A stretch of 64,000 bases of DNA, taken from positions 131,267,290-131,331,289 of the forward strand of contig OW121741.1 in NCBI GenBank assembly GCA_933228675.1, in the 5' to 3' direction. Each line of letters opens with the position of its first letter. Within the stretch, counting starts at the first letter, position 1. This document shows positions 37,061 through 48,519 of the stretch, in pieces. The position numbers were made by a program, and so were the translations under genes. Source of the DNA: Stomorhina lunata (Eukaryota > Arthropoda > Insecta > Diptera > Rhiniidae). The notes under the pieces are model-generated. The model saw only the letters and a list, made by a program, of their open reading frames with translations. It was not told the origin of the DNA and searched no databases.

Positions 37061-38190
37061 TAGCAAAAATTTTTCTATAGAAAAACTTTAATAGCAAAAA
37101 TTTTTCTATAGAAAAATTTTAATAGCAAAAATTTTTCTATAGAAAAATTTTAATAGCAAAAATTTTTCTATAGAAAAATTTTAATAGCAAAAATTTTTCT
37201 ATAGAAAAATTTTAATAGCAAAAATTTTTCTATAGAAAAATTTTAATAGCAAAAATTTTTCATAATGAAAATTTTTCTATAGCAAAAATTTTTCTATAGA
37301 AAAACTTTAATAGCAAAAATTTTTTTATAGAAAAATTTTTAATAGCAAAAATTTTTCTATAGAAAAATTTTTAACAGCAAAAATTTTTCTATAGAAAAAT
37401 TTTTAATAGCAAAAATTTTTCTATAGAAACATTTTTAATAGCAAAAATTTTTCTATAGAAAAATTTTTAATAGCAAAAATTTTTCTATAGAAAAATTTTT
37501 AATACCAAAATTTTTCTATAGAAAAATTTTTAATAGCAAAAATTTTTCTATAGAAAAATTTTTAATAGCCAAAACTTTTCCATAAAAAAATTTTTAATAC
37601 CAAAAATTTTTCTTTAGAAAAATTTTTAATAGCAAAAATTTTTCTATAGAAAAATTTTGAATAGCAAAAATTTTTCTATAGAAACATTTTTAATAGCCAA
37701 AATTTTTCCATAGAAAAATTTTTAATACCAAAAATTTTTCGTAAGAAAAATTTTTAATAGCAAAAATTTTTTGTAAGAAAAATTTTTAATAGCAAAAATT
37801 TTTCTATAGAAAAATTTTTAATAGCAAAAATTTTTAATTGCAAAAATTTATCTATAGAAAAATTTTTAATAGCAAAAATTTTTAATAGCAAAAATTTTTC
37901 CATAGAAAAATTTTTAATACCAAAAATTTTTCTTTAGAAAAATTTTTAATACCAAAAATTTTTCTTTAAAAAAATTTTTAATACCAAAAATTTTTCTTTA
38001 GAGAAATTTTTAATACCAAAAATTTTTCTATAGAAAAATTTTTAATACCGAAATTTTTTCTTTAGAAAAATTTTTAATACCAAAAAAAAATATTTCTATA
38101 GAAAAATTTTTTCTATAGAAAAATTTTGAATAGGAAATTTTTTCTTTGAAAAATTGTTTTTAATATAAAATTTTTCTATAGAAAAGAATG
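37061..38190 (+). repeat. ~31-32-bp satellite, TTCTATAGAA core with AATAGC/AATACC linker
   Basis: Continues directly from the CATAATG array with the linker changed to AATAGCAAAAA and, from about 37900, AATACCAAAAA. CATAATG units reappear once near 37258. Units decay towards 38190. Confidence 0.9.
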
Positions 38191-39604
38191 TCAGACATTA
38201 AGATCCTTTTCCGTTATACTTTTTCTATTTAAATTAAATTGGAAAAACAAACATAATATTTAAAAGTATTTCAATATTTTTATGCATCCAAAAATCATTT
38301 TTTAACTTTTAAAAATTTTTAACATTCCCCTTATGATTTTGTTGTTGTATTTCGTGATTTTTTTCCATGGACTTACAAAAAACTACATTTTTGTGAGTTT
38401 TTTCGCTGTTCGATTTTAAACCAAAACAAACTTTTCAAAATGTGAATGTAGTGCAGTTCCAGAGCATAAGGCATTTTTTAATAAATACTTCCACTTTATA
38501 ATCGTATATACATACAAATGATGTAGATATTGCTGCTGCGATTGCAATTGCAGCAGTAAAACAGAGTGGGAACTGTTGCTGCGTAATCTGCGTACCCTAC
38601 TTTCACTCCATACCAAGCAAATGAAACTTTAGCAAAAAAAAAAAAAACTGAAAAAAATTTAAAGAAAATTTAGTTTTCAAAAAAAAAATCTTATATTTTA
38701 AGCATAACAACAAATTTACCCCAAACTAAAAATTGTAACAACAACAAGAAGAAAAATATTTCCACAAACTATGAGCTAAAAAATCAGCAACAATGAGGCA
38801 ACAACAGCAGCAAGGCAGTCAAACCTGGCCAGAAACCAGAGAGATAGAAGAGATACTACAACTCTTGCAACAAATACTTATAGTTTAACAGTCAGCAAGC
38901 AAACCAGCCAGTCAGCCATCTAACCAACCAACTAACCAACCAACCATTCATCCAGGTAAGCTTTGTGCTCTTGGAAGCAAGTAAATATGTTGCTTCGTCT
39001 GTCTATCTGTCCGTCTGTATGTAAGTGCTATGTCATGCCAAATATTGGCAGCATACCATAAGCTTCCATTCAAAATATATTTATGTTTAGTTCACCATGC
39101 CATCAACATCATCATCATCATTATGATCACCATCATCGTCGTCATCATTATCGTCATACATGCAATACAGCTTTAACCAAAAAAGCCATTGTAGCAACAA
39201 CTAGTGAAGCAGTAACCAGTATTTGCTGAATTGAACTCCAGTTTTGGTATCTCTTTATTTTATTTTTTCTTGAATTTTTGTTATTTTTTGATACCGATTA
39301 GTGACGAAAACCCTAAAAAATACGCAAAAATATTCAACAAAACACCAGCCAGCATCGCAACGGCTCTTCTACCGTCACATTCAGCCAGCCAAGCAGCCAA
39401 CTAGCAGCAACAACAACTGGAAAAATTTCAACGTGCTTACAAAAGATTGTTGCAGATTTTAAATGGGTTTGGAAAAATACACACTGCACAGTGGGGCTAT
39501 GAGCACTTTGTTAAGCAATTTTCAAAAAATAACAAAATTGTCGGGATGTAAATATTACTCAAAAAGAAGGAGTACATGTTCGCATTTGATCCCAATCTGT
39601 TACA
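38191..39604. other. Non-coding DNA
   Basis: CAGCC/AACC simple sequence at about 38890-38950 and an ATC-rich stretch at 39095-39155. No gene recognised. Confidence 0.5.
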
Positions 39605-41290
39605 TTTATTAATTTTTTGATAAAAAGCCAACAAATGTTTGTGGCAATGTTTGGTTAGGCCATCTCTTCAGAAGGAATATCCCTACTTTTAGACAGATCG
39701 TAAACCTCGCATTATTACTTATTTTACAAACAGAATCTTTACGAATTATGTTTATAAACCATAAGTTAAAGCTCAGACTATCGAATGAACAAAACACAAA
39801 CATTGTTCAGTCATTTCATTTTTATACCCTTCACCACCATAGGTGGAAATGGTATTATAAGTTTGTGCTGATGTTTGTAACGCATAGAAATATTTGTCTT
39901 AGACCATTGGTGCCCAAAATCAAAATGCTTTTGTATTGGTGAGAAAATGAAGCAAATTTAAAGGCACAGTAAAACGCAAAAGTTAACGAAAAGTTTTGAT
40001 AAAATTGTAATTAAAAAAAATTGTTTAAAATAAGAATATTTTTTATTTTAAAGAATCTTATCAAATTTTTAATCATTATGGAAATACATTATTTAAATTT
40101 TTTCAAATATATATTTTTCTTTTCGGAAGAAATCTAATTTTTGTCATCTTCATCATATTTTTGCATATCGCTATGAAAAACACTACAATGTCTTTTGATA
40201 ACCTAATCCCAGTGCCCTTTAAATGTTTTTAAACACAAAAGGCATTGAGGATTACCAAATCCATTATTTATCACGAAATGGTAACATCTTTTGTTACCCA
40301 CTGTTTTTTAAAAACAATCAAAGCACCCGCTAAGCATGTGTCATCTTTGCCGTCTGAAAGACAACTGAATTCAAAGAGCATAACAAAGTGGTGGGTGTCG
40401 CCAATAATCAATTGCTATATGAAATGAGCACCTCTGTCTTAGACCCACCTTTTAGTATACCAATAGGCTTAGAATCACTTTCTGAGTCGATTTAGCGGTG
40501 TCCGTCCGTCCGTCCGTCTGGCTGGCTGGACCCCCATGTAAACCTTGTAATCAAACTACAGTTCGCAATTCTAAAGATAATTGGATGAAATTTGACACAT
40601 ATCATTTTTTTGACAATAGGACCATGGCTATTGAAATTGGTCAAAATCGGTCCATTATTTATGGTACCTCCCATAGGTCCCACTTCCCGGAATGGATATA
40701 TTGGCCACAAATATCAATATTTTTTTAATGAAATTTAAAACATATACTGCTTATGTAAATTTAAATCACTGTATCAAATTTCGTTGAAATCGGTCCACAT
40801 TTGACCATAGCTCCCATACAAACTCTTCTTTAAAAACGCACTAAATGAGACAAAAAATCACTAAAACGCTCGTAAATCTAAAGATAATGAAAATTTTGAG
40901 TTTATTTTTCGCATACATAATTTTTGCAACAACTGTAGTCAACTTGCCAAATTTCGAAATAATCGGTCCACATTTGACTCTAGCTCTCATATAAGTGCAA
41001 ATGACGGAAACAGGTTGAATATATAAGTTTTGAGAAAATGTTTGTATGATGGCAAAATTTAGCAAATATTTGTCTTTATACAGGAAAAATAACACCTTTT
41101 ACCTTAGTGGTGAAGGGTATCGTATGGTCGGCTTGACCGACTATAGCGCTTTCTTAATCTGAGCTTTAACTTATGGTTTATAAACATAATTCGTAAAGAT
41201 TGTGTTTGTAAAATATTACTTATTTATTACTTATATTGCGAGGTTTTCGATCTGTCTAAAAGTAGGGATACTCCTAATGAAGAGAAAATT
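39605..41290. mobile_element. Transposon-like element with ~120-bp inverted ends
   Basis: The arm at 39662-39782 (ATCCCTACTTTTAGACAGAT, then TTTACGAATTATGTTTATAA) is the inverted complement of 41164-41290. Inside lies a second inverted pair, TATACCCTTCACCACCA at about 39830 and TAGTGGTGAAGGGTAT at about 41104. The interior has CTTAGAATCACTTTCTGAGT followed by GTCCGTCCGTCCGTC, a phrase I associate with abundant fly repeats. No transposase frame is seen, so it is read as a non-autonomous DNA transposon or a composite of two nested ones. Partial relatives are at 3414-3640, 10744-10790 and 13693-14665. Confidence 0.65.
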
Positions 41291-41919
41291 CATAATTTTT
41301 CGAAGATTCTTAGATCTCCGTTTGGGTCTCCGATCCTTCGGTTTTACTTTAAAAGAATGCTACTGACTAACCTCTAATTTCGCTTCTCCAAACAGAAGCA
41401 ACAATCTCAAAACACGATCCAGAGTTTTCAGTTTTCTAGGCTACAGTCGAAAAACCATTTACAAATGATCTTTGAAATCATATTTATTCTTGTTTTCTTC
41501 GATTGACGATTTGTTAAAGGTTCTTCAAAAAGCATTTTCATCCTAATCTTGTCGATATTTCAAGAAGAAAATGCCGACAATCCTCAGATTTAGCAACGAT
41601 GACAAAGCCGTTCGCATCACTCTTATCTGCGATTTATATTGCTTCTATTGGAAATGGAATTCTGCCTGCGGGAATGAAGCGAGTAGTTTTGTCAAACTTT
41701 CAATCTGACTTGTTCATGTTAGAGGGTAACTGAAAATTGCTAAGCGGCGGTCGGTAAGTTCTCTAAAGCCGTTTCAATATACTTTCTTCTGTTAGAAATA
41801 CTTATAGCATAAAGAGAAGATAAAATAGCTGGGTCGCTTCAGTCTAACGATTATAGGTAAATTGTCTGATGCAAGAGACACAACTGTGTGCTAGTAACTG
41901 GAGCAATTACCCATAATCC
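41291..41919. other. Unassigned DNA
   Basis: No domain recognised. It may include the degraded 5' part of the RTE-like LINE that follows. Confidence 0.35.
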
Positions 41920-42900
41920 GATTGGGTTATCATCATTTGAACAAGACAAAAAAGAGGAATCATTGGCTTGAAACAGATAAACGAGTCCACGTTGTGTTCT
42001 CTAAATGCTGATGTCTTCTTCAAGAATAAAAATCGATATTATTTACTACTGGAGTAAGGCAAGGATGCATCTAAATGGTGAACACGGTATCCAATGGACA
42101 ACACGCTTTAAACAACTTGAGGACTTGGAAAATGTCGATGACGTATGTCTTCTAAGCCAAAACTCAGGCCACCTTCAAGAGAATACTAACGCTATCACTG
42201 TTGAATCTCGGGCAGCTGGTCTGGAAATTAATATTTTCAAGACAAATATTATGCCCGGAGGCTATGGCGCAAACCCGTTGACACACATCAATGTGGATGA
42301 TGAAGTTATTAGATACCTTTAATTACCTGCGAAGTTAAGTAACTATAAAAGATGGCCCAGACGAGGATATCAAATCGCGTATTAATAAGGGAAAATTACA
42401 TTCGGCATTCTTCGAACTATTTGGAAATCTTGGCAGATATCAACAGCTAAGTTACGAATATACAACTCAAATGTCAAGTCCATAATGTATTACGGGCTGT
42501 GAAACATGGAAACGCACAATTGCCATCGATAAACGACTACAAACCTTTACAAACAAGTGCTTAAGGCAAATCCTTAATATATCATGGCCGAATCGCATAA
42601 GAAATGAAGATCTACAAACCAAATCCCTGCTTACACAGAGGTATGTCAACTGAAATGGCGGTGGACAGGCCACATACTTCGAAGGCCAAATACCAACATT
42701 GCTCGACAAGCGCCTCGTTGGAATCCACAAGGAAGTGGCCGTCGTATTGTTGCACCTGCTAGAACTTGGAGAAGGTCAATTTATGGGGAGTTACAAGCAG
42801 AAAACTATTCATGGAATGATGTATCTCGCAATAGAGTCCGATATAAAAGGATGGTTAAGGCCCTATGATCCAATGAGAGTCAAAGATAACAGAGAGAGAG
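41920..42900 (+). pseudogene. RTE-like LINE, RT to 3' end
   Basis: One frame (42060-42322) reads HGIQWTTRFKQLEDLENVDD, then VCLLSQNSG. This is the block around the catalytic YADD, here VDD. It is followed by EINIFKTNIMPGG. Later frames give DEDIKSRINKGKLHSAF, CITGCETWKRT, LQTFTNKCLRQILNISWPN, WRWTGHILRRPNTNIARQ and APRWNPQGSGRRIV, the standard order of the post-RT C-terminal region of this LINE type. The coding sequence ends near 42866. At least three frameshifts and stops make it non-functional. It is the best-preserved of the four copies of this family in the window. Confidence 0.75.
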
Positions 42901-43082
42901 AATCAAAATCCTTCACAACTAGCCATGGTTTTCCTTCTAGAAGTTGAAGATCTGGTAACTGGAGGAATTTGGATATTAAAGACTTTAAAGTAAAACTGTG
43001 AGCCTCAGGATATTGGTCTCAACTGTCGAGATCAAAAGGAAGAACTCTATACTTTTCCAAGAACGATGTTCTTATTACAATT
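42901..43082. other. Short unassigned spacer
   Basis: Nothing recognised. An AGAGAGAGA run ends the LINE copy at about 42890-42901. Confidence 0.4.
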
Positions 43083-44230
43083 TTGCACATAAAAGGTGTT
43101 ATTAAGTTCTGTCCCCTAGACCGCTGCTACCTCGATATTGTGTTGATGCATCAATCACATTATCTCGTTAAAATAGTTATCATCCCAGAAATTCGGACTG
43201 CAATTGATGATGTTTCTGATGCTGCAATTACTATTGCCGGACAGAGGTTGGAAGAGCTTTCAACGACGAAGAAGATGAAGTTGAAGAAGACGCTATTGAC
43301 AGTACGTTGCAACGTAGCTCTACGACGGCACCCTTGCGTAGTGTAGTCCAGAACAATTTCTAAGATGAAGAACTCTATACTGCTCTGAGTTGTATACAAT
43401 AAATTCTTATTACAATTTTGCAGACGGAAGTTGATGAATCGCGTTATATCAATAATCTTGCCTTGGAGGTGAAGGCAGTTAAACAGCAAAATAGATATCA
43501 TCCCAGGAATTCGGAGCGCAATCGTTGGTGTTTCAGGCGCTGCAATTACTGGACAGAGGGTGGAGGAGTTTTGAATAGAAGAATACGCTAAGATTCTTTC
43601 GTCCACGACGCTTCTCTTTGTTCTTCTCTCAAAAATTAGTGAAAAATAGTTAATATTTCCAGAAGTTGGGCAACTGATTACAGGTGGAATGAAGTTTAAA
43701 TGCCGTATCTCATGATCTGACAGCAAAAAGCTTCACTGTCAAAATCAAGACATAGAACTCTATACTGTACCGATTTTTGGATGATAAATGCTATGCCTTC
43801 ACCATAATTTCTTGCGAGGTCTTTTCGAAGAACGAGCTTTTCTAAAAACGAGATTTGTACCCTTTACAACTTTACAGATGGGAGTTGTTTTTCAGCTTCG
43901 TCTCCTGAAATGCTGCGACCACGATGTGGTGTTGGCGAATGAATCGGTTTATCTCAATAATCTTGCCTTTTAGATCATTGCAGTTGCAAAATGAATATTA
44001 ACCCGGGAATTCGGACTGCAATCGTTGGTGTTAGCGGCGATAGATTTTGCTTCAGTAGATGTTGTTAATGCTGCAATTGCGATTACCAGACAGGGGGTGG
44101 AGATGTTGCGTATTCCGACAACGAAGATGATGAGGTCAAAGAAGACGCTAAATTTCATTGACAGCATGTTGCGAACTCGCTTTACGAACATACCCTGTCG
44201 TGATGTAGTCCGAAGTAATGTTTAGATGAC
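43083..44230 (+). repeat. Three diverged copies of an unknown coding-like repeat
   Basis: Segments at about 43160-43360, 43440-43620 and 43980-44220 share ATTCGGACTGCAAT, a GATG/GGTGTT block, GCTGCAATTA and GGACAGAGGGTGGA or close variants. The first and third go on to a GACGAAGAAGATGA-type acidic stretch. In copy 1 one frame reads FNDEEDEVEEDAIDSTLQRS then a stop, an acidic C-terminal tail. A TTTTGCAG splice-acceptor-like sequence precedes copy 2, which opens TEVDESRYINNLALEVKAVK. I do not recognise the protein; an acidic tail of this kind is seen in some transposases. Confidence 0.45.
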
Positions 44231-45063
44231 AATAGCCAAAGAAAGAATCACATAACAGTTGTATTTGCATATGGATCAAAAGAATACTTAGTAGTACTGC
44301 CGAATATGTTAATCTAAAATCAAAAATTGTATATACCTATGTTGTTGCAGAGTTGACAGCCCATTCCGGTACAAAGAAGCGGATGAATGTAGTCAGTGAT
44401 CTCTTTAAACCGAATTCTCATGACTGCCGTTGTTTATGTTGGATTCGGATTTGTTGAATATGTTAATAGTTATCAAGAATCTAATCAAATAATCTTACCA
44501 CGAGAAGACAAGATCCTCTGATTTTATCAGAAAACTTTCACATATCACGCTTACGGCTGATTATGATTGACGACTATGCATTCTTTTATGAGAATACGAT
44601 TTGTAATGCGCCCCAAATCAAACTTTCATACCAAAGTTGTAGACGACACAATTACGGCTGTCGATAAGTATCAACAACAAAATTACCTATGAAAATTCGT
44701 TAGCAAATTTTTTAGGGTGATTATTATCTAATCAAATAAGACAAGTCTACTTTGGTGCTTTATCATGGACAGATCTTCTGTCGACGTTCTGAATCCCAGC
44801 ATTGGTTTCATTCATCAGGATGTTCTTGCATAGATTAGGCACCTCCAAAATCCTTGTGCCAGCTGCAGGGGGATTTCTCGCATAATTACCCCTTGGAGTA
44901 GTATATTCTGTAATCTTGTTTCATTCCATGCTTAAAACATCGTAAGAGCTAAGTCGATGGATGACAAGTCCAAAGACAAGAGCCACGTTTGTAAAGCGAT
45001 CCGCTTGCAGCCGCAACTAACATGTTGAACAGACGCTACAGTTTCGTACTTTACCGAATAAAA
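44231..45063. other. Unassigned DNA
   Basis: The - strand of about 44765-44890 has an open stretch including GTRILEVPNLCKNILMNETN that I cannot place. No other structure seen. Confidence 0.35.
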
Positions 45064-45354
45064 TTATCTTAGACCCTTAGACCAAATACGTCGGAATGGC
45101 TCCAAGATAACTCCTCCACACGTTAGCCCTAACCTAGAATCCCACTCGAGTTGCTCAGGTTTCCAGGATGTACCACGAGGAGGTATGAGTAGGAATTGAA
45201 TACAGTTATTACCTGTTAGCAGAAAACCCAGGCAACAAGTGCATCCCATTTGCATTCCAGCATTGAAATCACACCTATTCACTCTCAATTCAAGAGAATC
45301 TTTCCTATTAATATTTATTATTGCTCCTTTAACGATTTGTTTTTGGTCCCTCAA
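45064..45354 (-). other. Unrecognised open frame, 96 codons
   Basis: Contains CDFNAGMQMGCTCCLGFLL and PPRGTSWKPEQLEW. The composition is not low-complexity and looks protein-like. It is not a family I recognise. It lies among retroelement debris, so a mobile-element origin is the default guess. Confidence 0.2.
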
Positions 45355-46379
45355 GCTGGATTAAGCTGCTCGAAGCAGATGCATTAATGGTATTTCGATC
45401 CGGATATTTTCAAATCCACTACCACTGTTTCATATGGTATCTTTTGAATTTTTCTTGCACATAGAAACAAATATTCGAACATACCTACACATACATACAT
45501 ACACTAGTTTTGTACATTCATATAATATTTTATTACCATTTTATTTTTGTTTAAAATTACAAACTTTATGGTATTTTTCGTAGTTTGTTTCTTTTTTTTC
45601 TTTCATTTTCTTCCTTTTTGCTTTCTATCTTCATCTCCTTGTGCTTAAGTATTTAATACCAAAATGTGCAATACCAAAAATCCAAAGAAAAAAAAACTGG
45701 CAATCATTTGCTTTTGGTTAGGCTGCTGGATGCCAAGGAACTTTACGAGTTTTACATCAAAAATTCCTTATATAGTATTTACCTTAAAATGCCTCAGAGG
45801 GCTACATGATCAGCAACAGCAACAACGACAGCAAGGCAACATTCAACTGTTGCAACAACCAACTACATACATACTATACACAACAACCACTCAGCAACAT
45901 TCATCCCTAAGAGGTTCGTACTCTTATTTGATTATTCGTTCGTATTCTCTGGCTTCTTGCTGCTGCGGCTGCCTGTTGCTGTATAAGCGAATGAATTGTA
46001 CGTTTGTACGTGCAATTTAAAGTCGAAAACATTTGCTTACTCGAAGTATACCCGCAGCAACAAGGCGAAACAAGCTGGACAGACATCGGTAACAGACAGA
46101 CCAAAATCTGAAAGTATTTAAAGCAGTTGAAATTCTGTTCTAAATAAATTCCTAAGAAATACATAATATATTCAGACATACATACATATTTAGAAGATAT
46201 GGATGTATGTAGGGGAATACATGCTTTCCTAACTTTTAGTTTTTTTCTTTCTGTATTTTGTTCTGATATGTTATTTTCCTAAAGAAATTTCATACAAAAG
46301 GCGTCGAAGGTGGGAATTGAAAAAGGTGTGCTATTGTTAGGAAAATTGTTTTAACTCAAGTTAACTCTATTGTTTAACC
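45355..46379. other. Non-coding DNA
   Basis: (CATA)n near 45487-45504, CAACAACGACAGCAA-type triplets near 45810-45900. Short open frames on both strands overlap and have no domain. Confidence 0.45.
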
Positions 46380-46462
46380 GCATTTACAACAGGACTTAAC
46401 TTCATTCTACGCCTGGTGTCAAATAAATTTATTGGATATAAATTTGAAAAAATGTAAATATA
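46380..46462 (+). pseudogene. LINE RT C-terminal region, part before the mariner insertion
   Basis: Reads LQQDLTSFYAWCQINLLDIN then LKKCKY, the segment between YADD and the final RT blocks (usual form LQxDLxxLxxWC...LxLNxxKCxxMxFSR). It continues after the mariner as MRFSKTARPIDFHF. Confidence 0.8.
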
Positions 46463-47737
46463 GGGTGTTTTTTATTGAGGTATAGAACTTTAAGTTGGCA
46501 TCACTTTTTTAACTGGCGGCCATTTTGTCAGCTGTCAAGTGATTAATATTTAGTTTGGTTTGCCATTTCATCATGAACAGGTTGACAAAAGAACAACGCT
46601 TGCAAATCGTGCAAATTTATTTCGAAAATAATGGTTCAGTTCGCGAAGTTTACCGCAAGCTCCGTCCATTTTATGGTCGACATAATCGTCCATCAGAGCA
46701 ATTAATTCGGTTAACCATGGATTGTTTTCGCACTACGTTTACTCTATGTGATAATACGCATCCGCAGCGACGTCGAACAGTGCGCACCGAAGAAACAATT
46801 GCCGCTGTAGAGCAAAGTGTTGAAGAGGACCCGAATGAATCGATTCGCCACCGTGCACAGCAATTGGAGCTTTGTCCATCAACTTTATGGAAGATTTTGC
46901 GCAAAGATCTTGGCTTGCGACCTTACAAGATCCAGCTTTTGCAAGAATTAAAGCCGCGAGACCATGCAATGCGTCGTGATTTTGGTGTATGGGCCGAAAA
47001 TGAGATTGATCTCGATGCTGATTTTCATCGCAAAATTTTGTTCAGTGATGGCTGGTTGAATGGCTACGTCAACAAGCAAAATTGCCGCATTTGGAGTGAA
47101 GAGAATCCACATGAGACCCTTGAGACGCCATTACATCCACAAAAACTGACTGTTTGGCGTGCTCTATGGGCTGGTGGAGTCATTGGGCCATACTTCTTCC
47201 GAAATAATGCTGGAGAGTCAGTTACCATAAATGGAGACCGGTATAGAGCCATGATAACCGACTATTTTGTTCCCCAATTGGATGGCATGAATGTTTATGA
47301 GTTGTGGTTGCAACAAGACGGCGCTACATGCCACAGAGCGCACGTCACAATTGATTTATTGAAGGAAACATTCGATGAGCGCATAATTTCGCGGAATGGA
47401 CCTGTCAATTGGCCACCAAGATCGTGCGATTATTTTCTTTGGGGATATGTGAAGTCGCTCGTCTACGCCAACAAACCAGAAACGTTAGGGGACTTGGAAG
47501 CCAACATTCGTGGCGTTATTGCCAACATACGGCCCCATATGCTCGAAAAAGTAGTTGAAAATTGGACCAGTAGAATTGGCTTTATTCGAGCCAGCCGCGG
47601 CGGCCACATGCCCGAAATCATATTTAAACATTAATGGCATAAAATTATCCTTCCAATAAAGCCAAATTGATGGACATTAAAAAGATTTTCTTGTGTTTTA
47701 TTTCAATTCGAAGTTCTATACCTCTAAAAAAACACCC
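46463..47737 (+). mobile_element. mariner-type (DD41D-like) DNA transposon
   Basis: Ends are inverted repeats: GGGTGTTTTTTATTGAGG at the left and the complement of GGGTGTTTTTTTAGAGG at the right, both continuing GTATAGAACTT, about 28 bp in all. It interrupts a LINE frame inside KCKY/MRFSK, at a TATAT sequence consistent with TA target duplication; the flanking AT bases leave the exact edge uncertain by 2-4 bp. One long transposase frame fills the interior. Confidence 0.9.
46573..47634 (+). CDS. mariner-family transposase, DD41D type with deletions in the catalytic domain
   Basis: A 353-residue cut-and-paste transposase, which would bind the element's inverted ends and move it through a DDD active site. 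The start is MNRLTKEQRLQIVQIYFENN; an upstream ATG 18 bases earlier is unlikely because family members begin MNRLT. Residues 1-60 form the helix-turn-helix/DUF4817-like region and about 75-125 a second HTH (STLWKILRKDLGLRPYKIQL). D159 (LFSDG), D249 (LQQDGATCH) and D286 (RSCDYFLWGY) are the catalytic candidates. Two in-frame losses are visible against the family pattern: about three residues after D159 (SDEAHFWLNG became SDGWLNG) and five before the last Asp (CDLTPLDYFLW became CDYFLW). They reduce the D-D spacing from 41 to 36. The frame is open, but activity is doubtful. Confidence 0.9.
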   Translation: MNRLTKEQRLQIVQIYFENNGSVREVYRKLRPFYGRHNRPSEQLIRLTMDCFRTTFTLCDNTHPQRRRTVRTEETIAAVEQSVEEDPNESIRHRAQQLELCPSTLWKILRKDLGLRPYKIQLLQELKPRDHAMRRDFGVWAENEIDLDADFHRKILFSDGWLNGYVNKQNCRIWSEENPHETLETPLHPQKLTVWRALWAGGVIGPYFFRNNAGESVTINGDRYRAMITDYFVPQLDGMNVYELWLQQDGATCHRAHVTIDLLKETFDERIISRNGPVNWPPRSCDYFLWGYVKSLVYANKPETLGDLEANIRGVIANIRPHMLEKVVENWTSRIGFIRASRGGHMPEIIFKH

Positions 47738-48446
47738 ATTATATGCGTTTTTCCAAAACTGCTAGACCAATTGACTTCCATTTTCTTGGTGACTACAAAT
47801 TGGAGCTAGTTGATGTTTTTCTGGACCTTGGTGTTTTATTTGACACAAAGTTTTCGTTTTTTGAACATATAAATTTGTGTACTAATAAAGCTCGTGGTGT
47901 ATTTGGTTTTATTAAACGATGGTCAAAGGAATTTGCTGATTCATCTATAACAAAGCAGTTATTCACAACCCTCGTAAGTCCTATAACTGAGTACGGATCA
48001 ATCATTTGGGATCCATATTATAACATCCATAGTGATCGTATTGAGTCTGTCCATAAACAATTTTTGTTATTCGTTTTACGGAGCTCTTACCCCAATCCAT
48101 CTATATATCTTCCTCCGTATAGAACCAGGTTATTGGAACTCAACTTACCAACTTTAAAAAGCCGCCGAACAATGCTGAATGTAATATTTCTTCTCAAACT
48201 TATTAATGACAATATTTGCTCGGAGTTCCTGTTTAACAATTTTTAATGTTCCTCAACGCTGACCCTTTTCGACGAATATGTCTAAACTTTAATGATCTTT
48301 ACAATATTATCGATACAACTTTGAATGTTAATATTATTAAACGTAATTTGATTTTATATTTAAATAGACTAAAGTAATTTGTTTGTATATTTTGTAAATT
48401 TGTTGTCTGAAAGGAGTTAATCCATAGACTAAATAAATAAATAAAT
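47738..48446 (+). pseudogene. LINE RT C-terminal region and 3' tail after the mariner insertion (Jockey/CR1-like)
   Basis: The frame runs to the stop at 48246 and reads MRFSKTARPID, VFLDLGVLFDTKFSFFEHIN, TTLVSPITEYGSIIWDPYY, RIESVHKQFLLFVLR and LPPYRTRLLELNLPTLKSRR. This is the canonical end of a Jockey/CR1-type RT (DLGVxFD..L.F..H, RPILEYGS..W.P, RIE.VQ..F.RF). The ATG at 47743 is an internal Met; the real protein continued from 46380-46462. A 3' UTR follows and ends in (AAAT)n at 48431-48446, the usual LINE tail. The copy is 5'-truncated. Confidence 0.85.
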
Positions 48447-48519
48447 GAGAAAACTTTTAGAATCCGGTTCGAAGAACCATGTACTAATCAAGTAATTTAC
48501 CATATTTAACAATTAGGTG
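48447..48519. other. Short spacer between LINE copies
   Basis: No feature seen between the (AAAT)n tail and the antisense RTE-like LINE. Confidence 0.4.

Noticed and set aside
43160..43726. 188-codon antisense open frame
   Set aside because: It lies opposite the three-copy repeat, whose + strand frame has the more protein-like acidic tail. No domain was recognised on the antisense.
46671..47252. Antisense open frames inside the mariner
   Set aside because: Shadows of the + strand transposase frame, which has the recognisable motifs.
47743..48246. Separate 167-codon gene starting at 47743
   Set aside because: The Met is internal: the frame is the continuation of the LINE RT interrupted by the mariner, not an independent gene.
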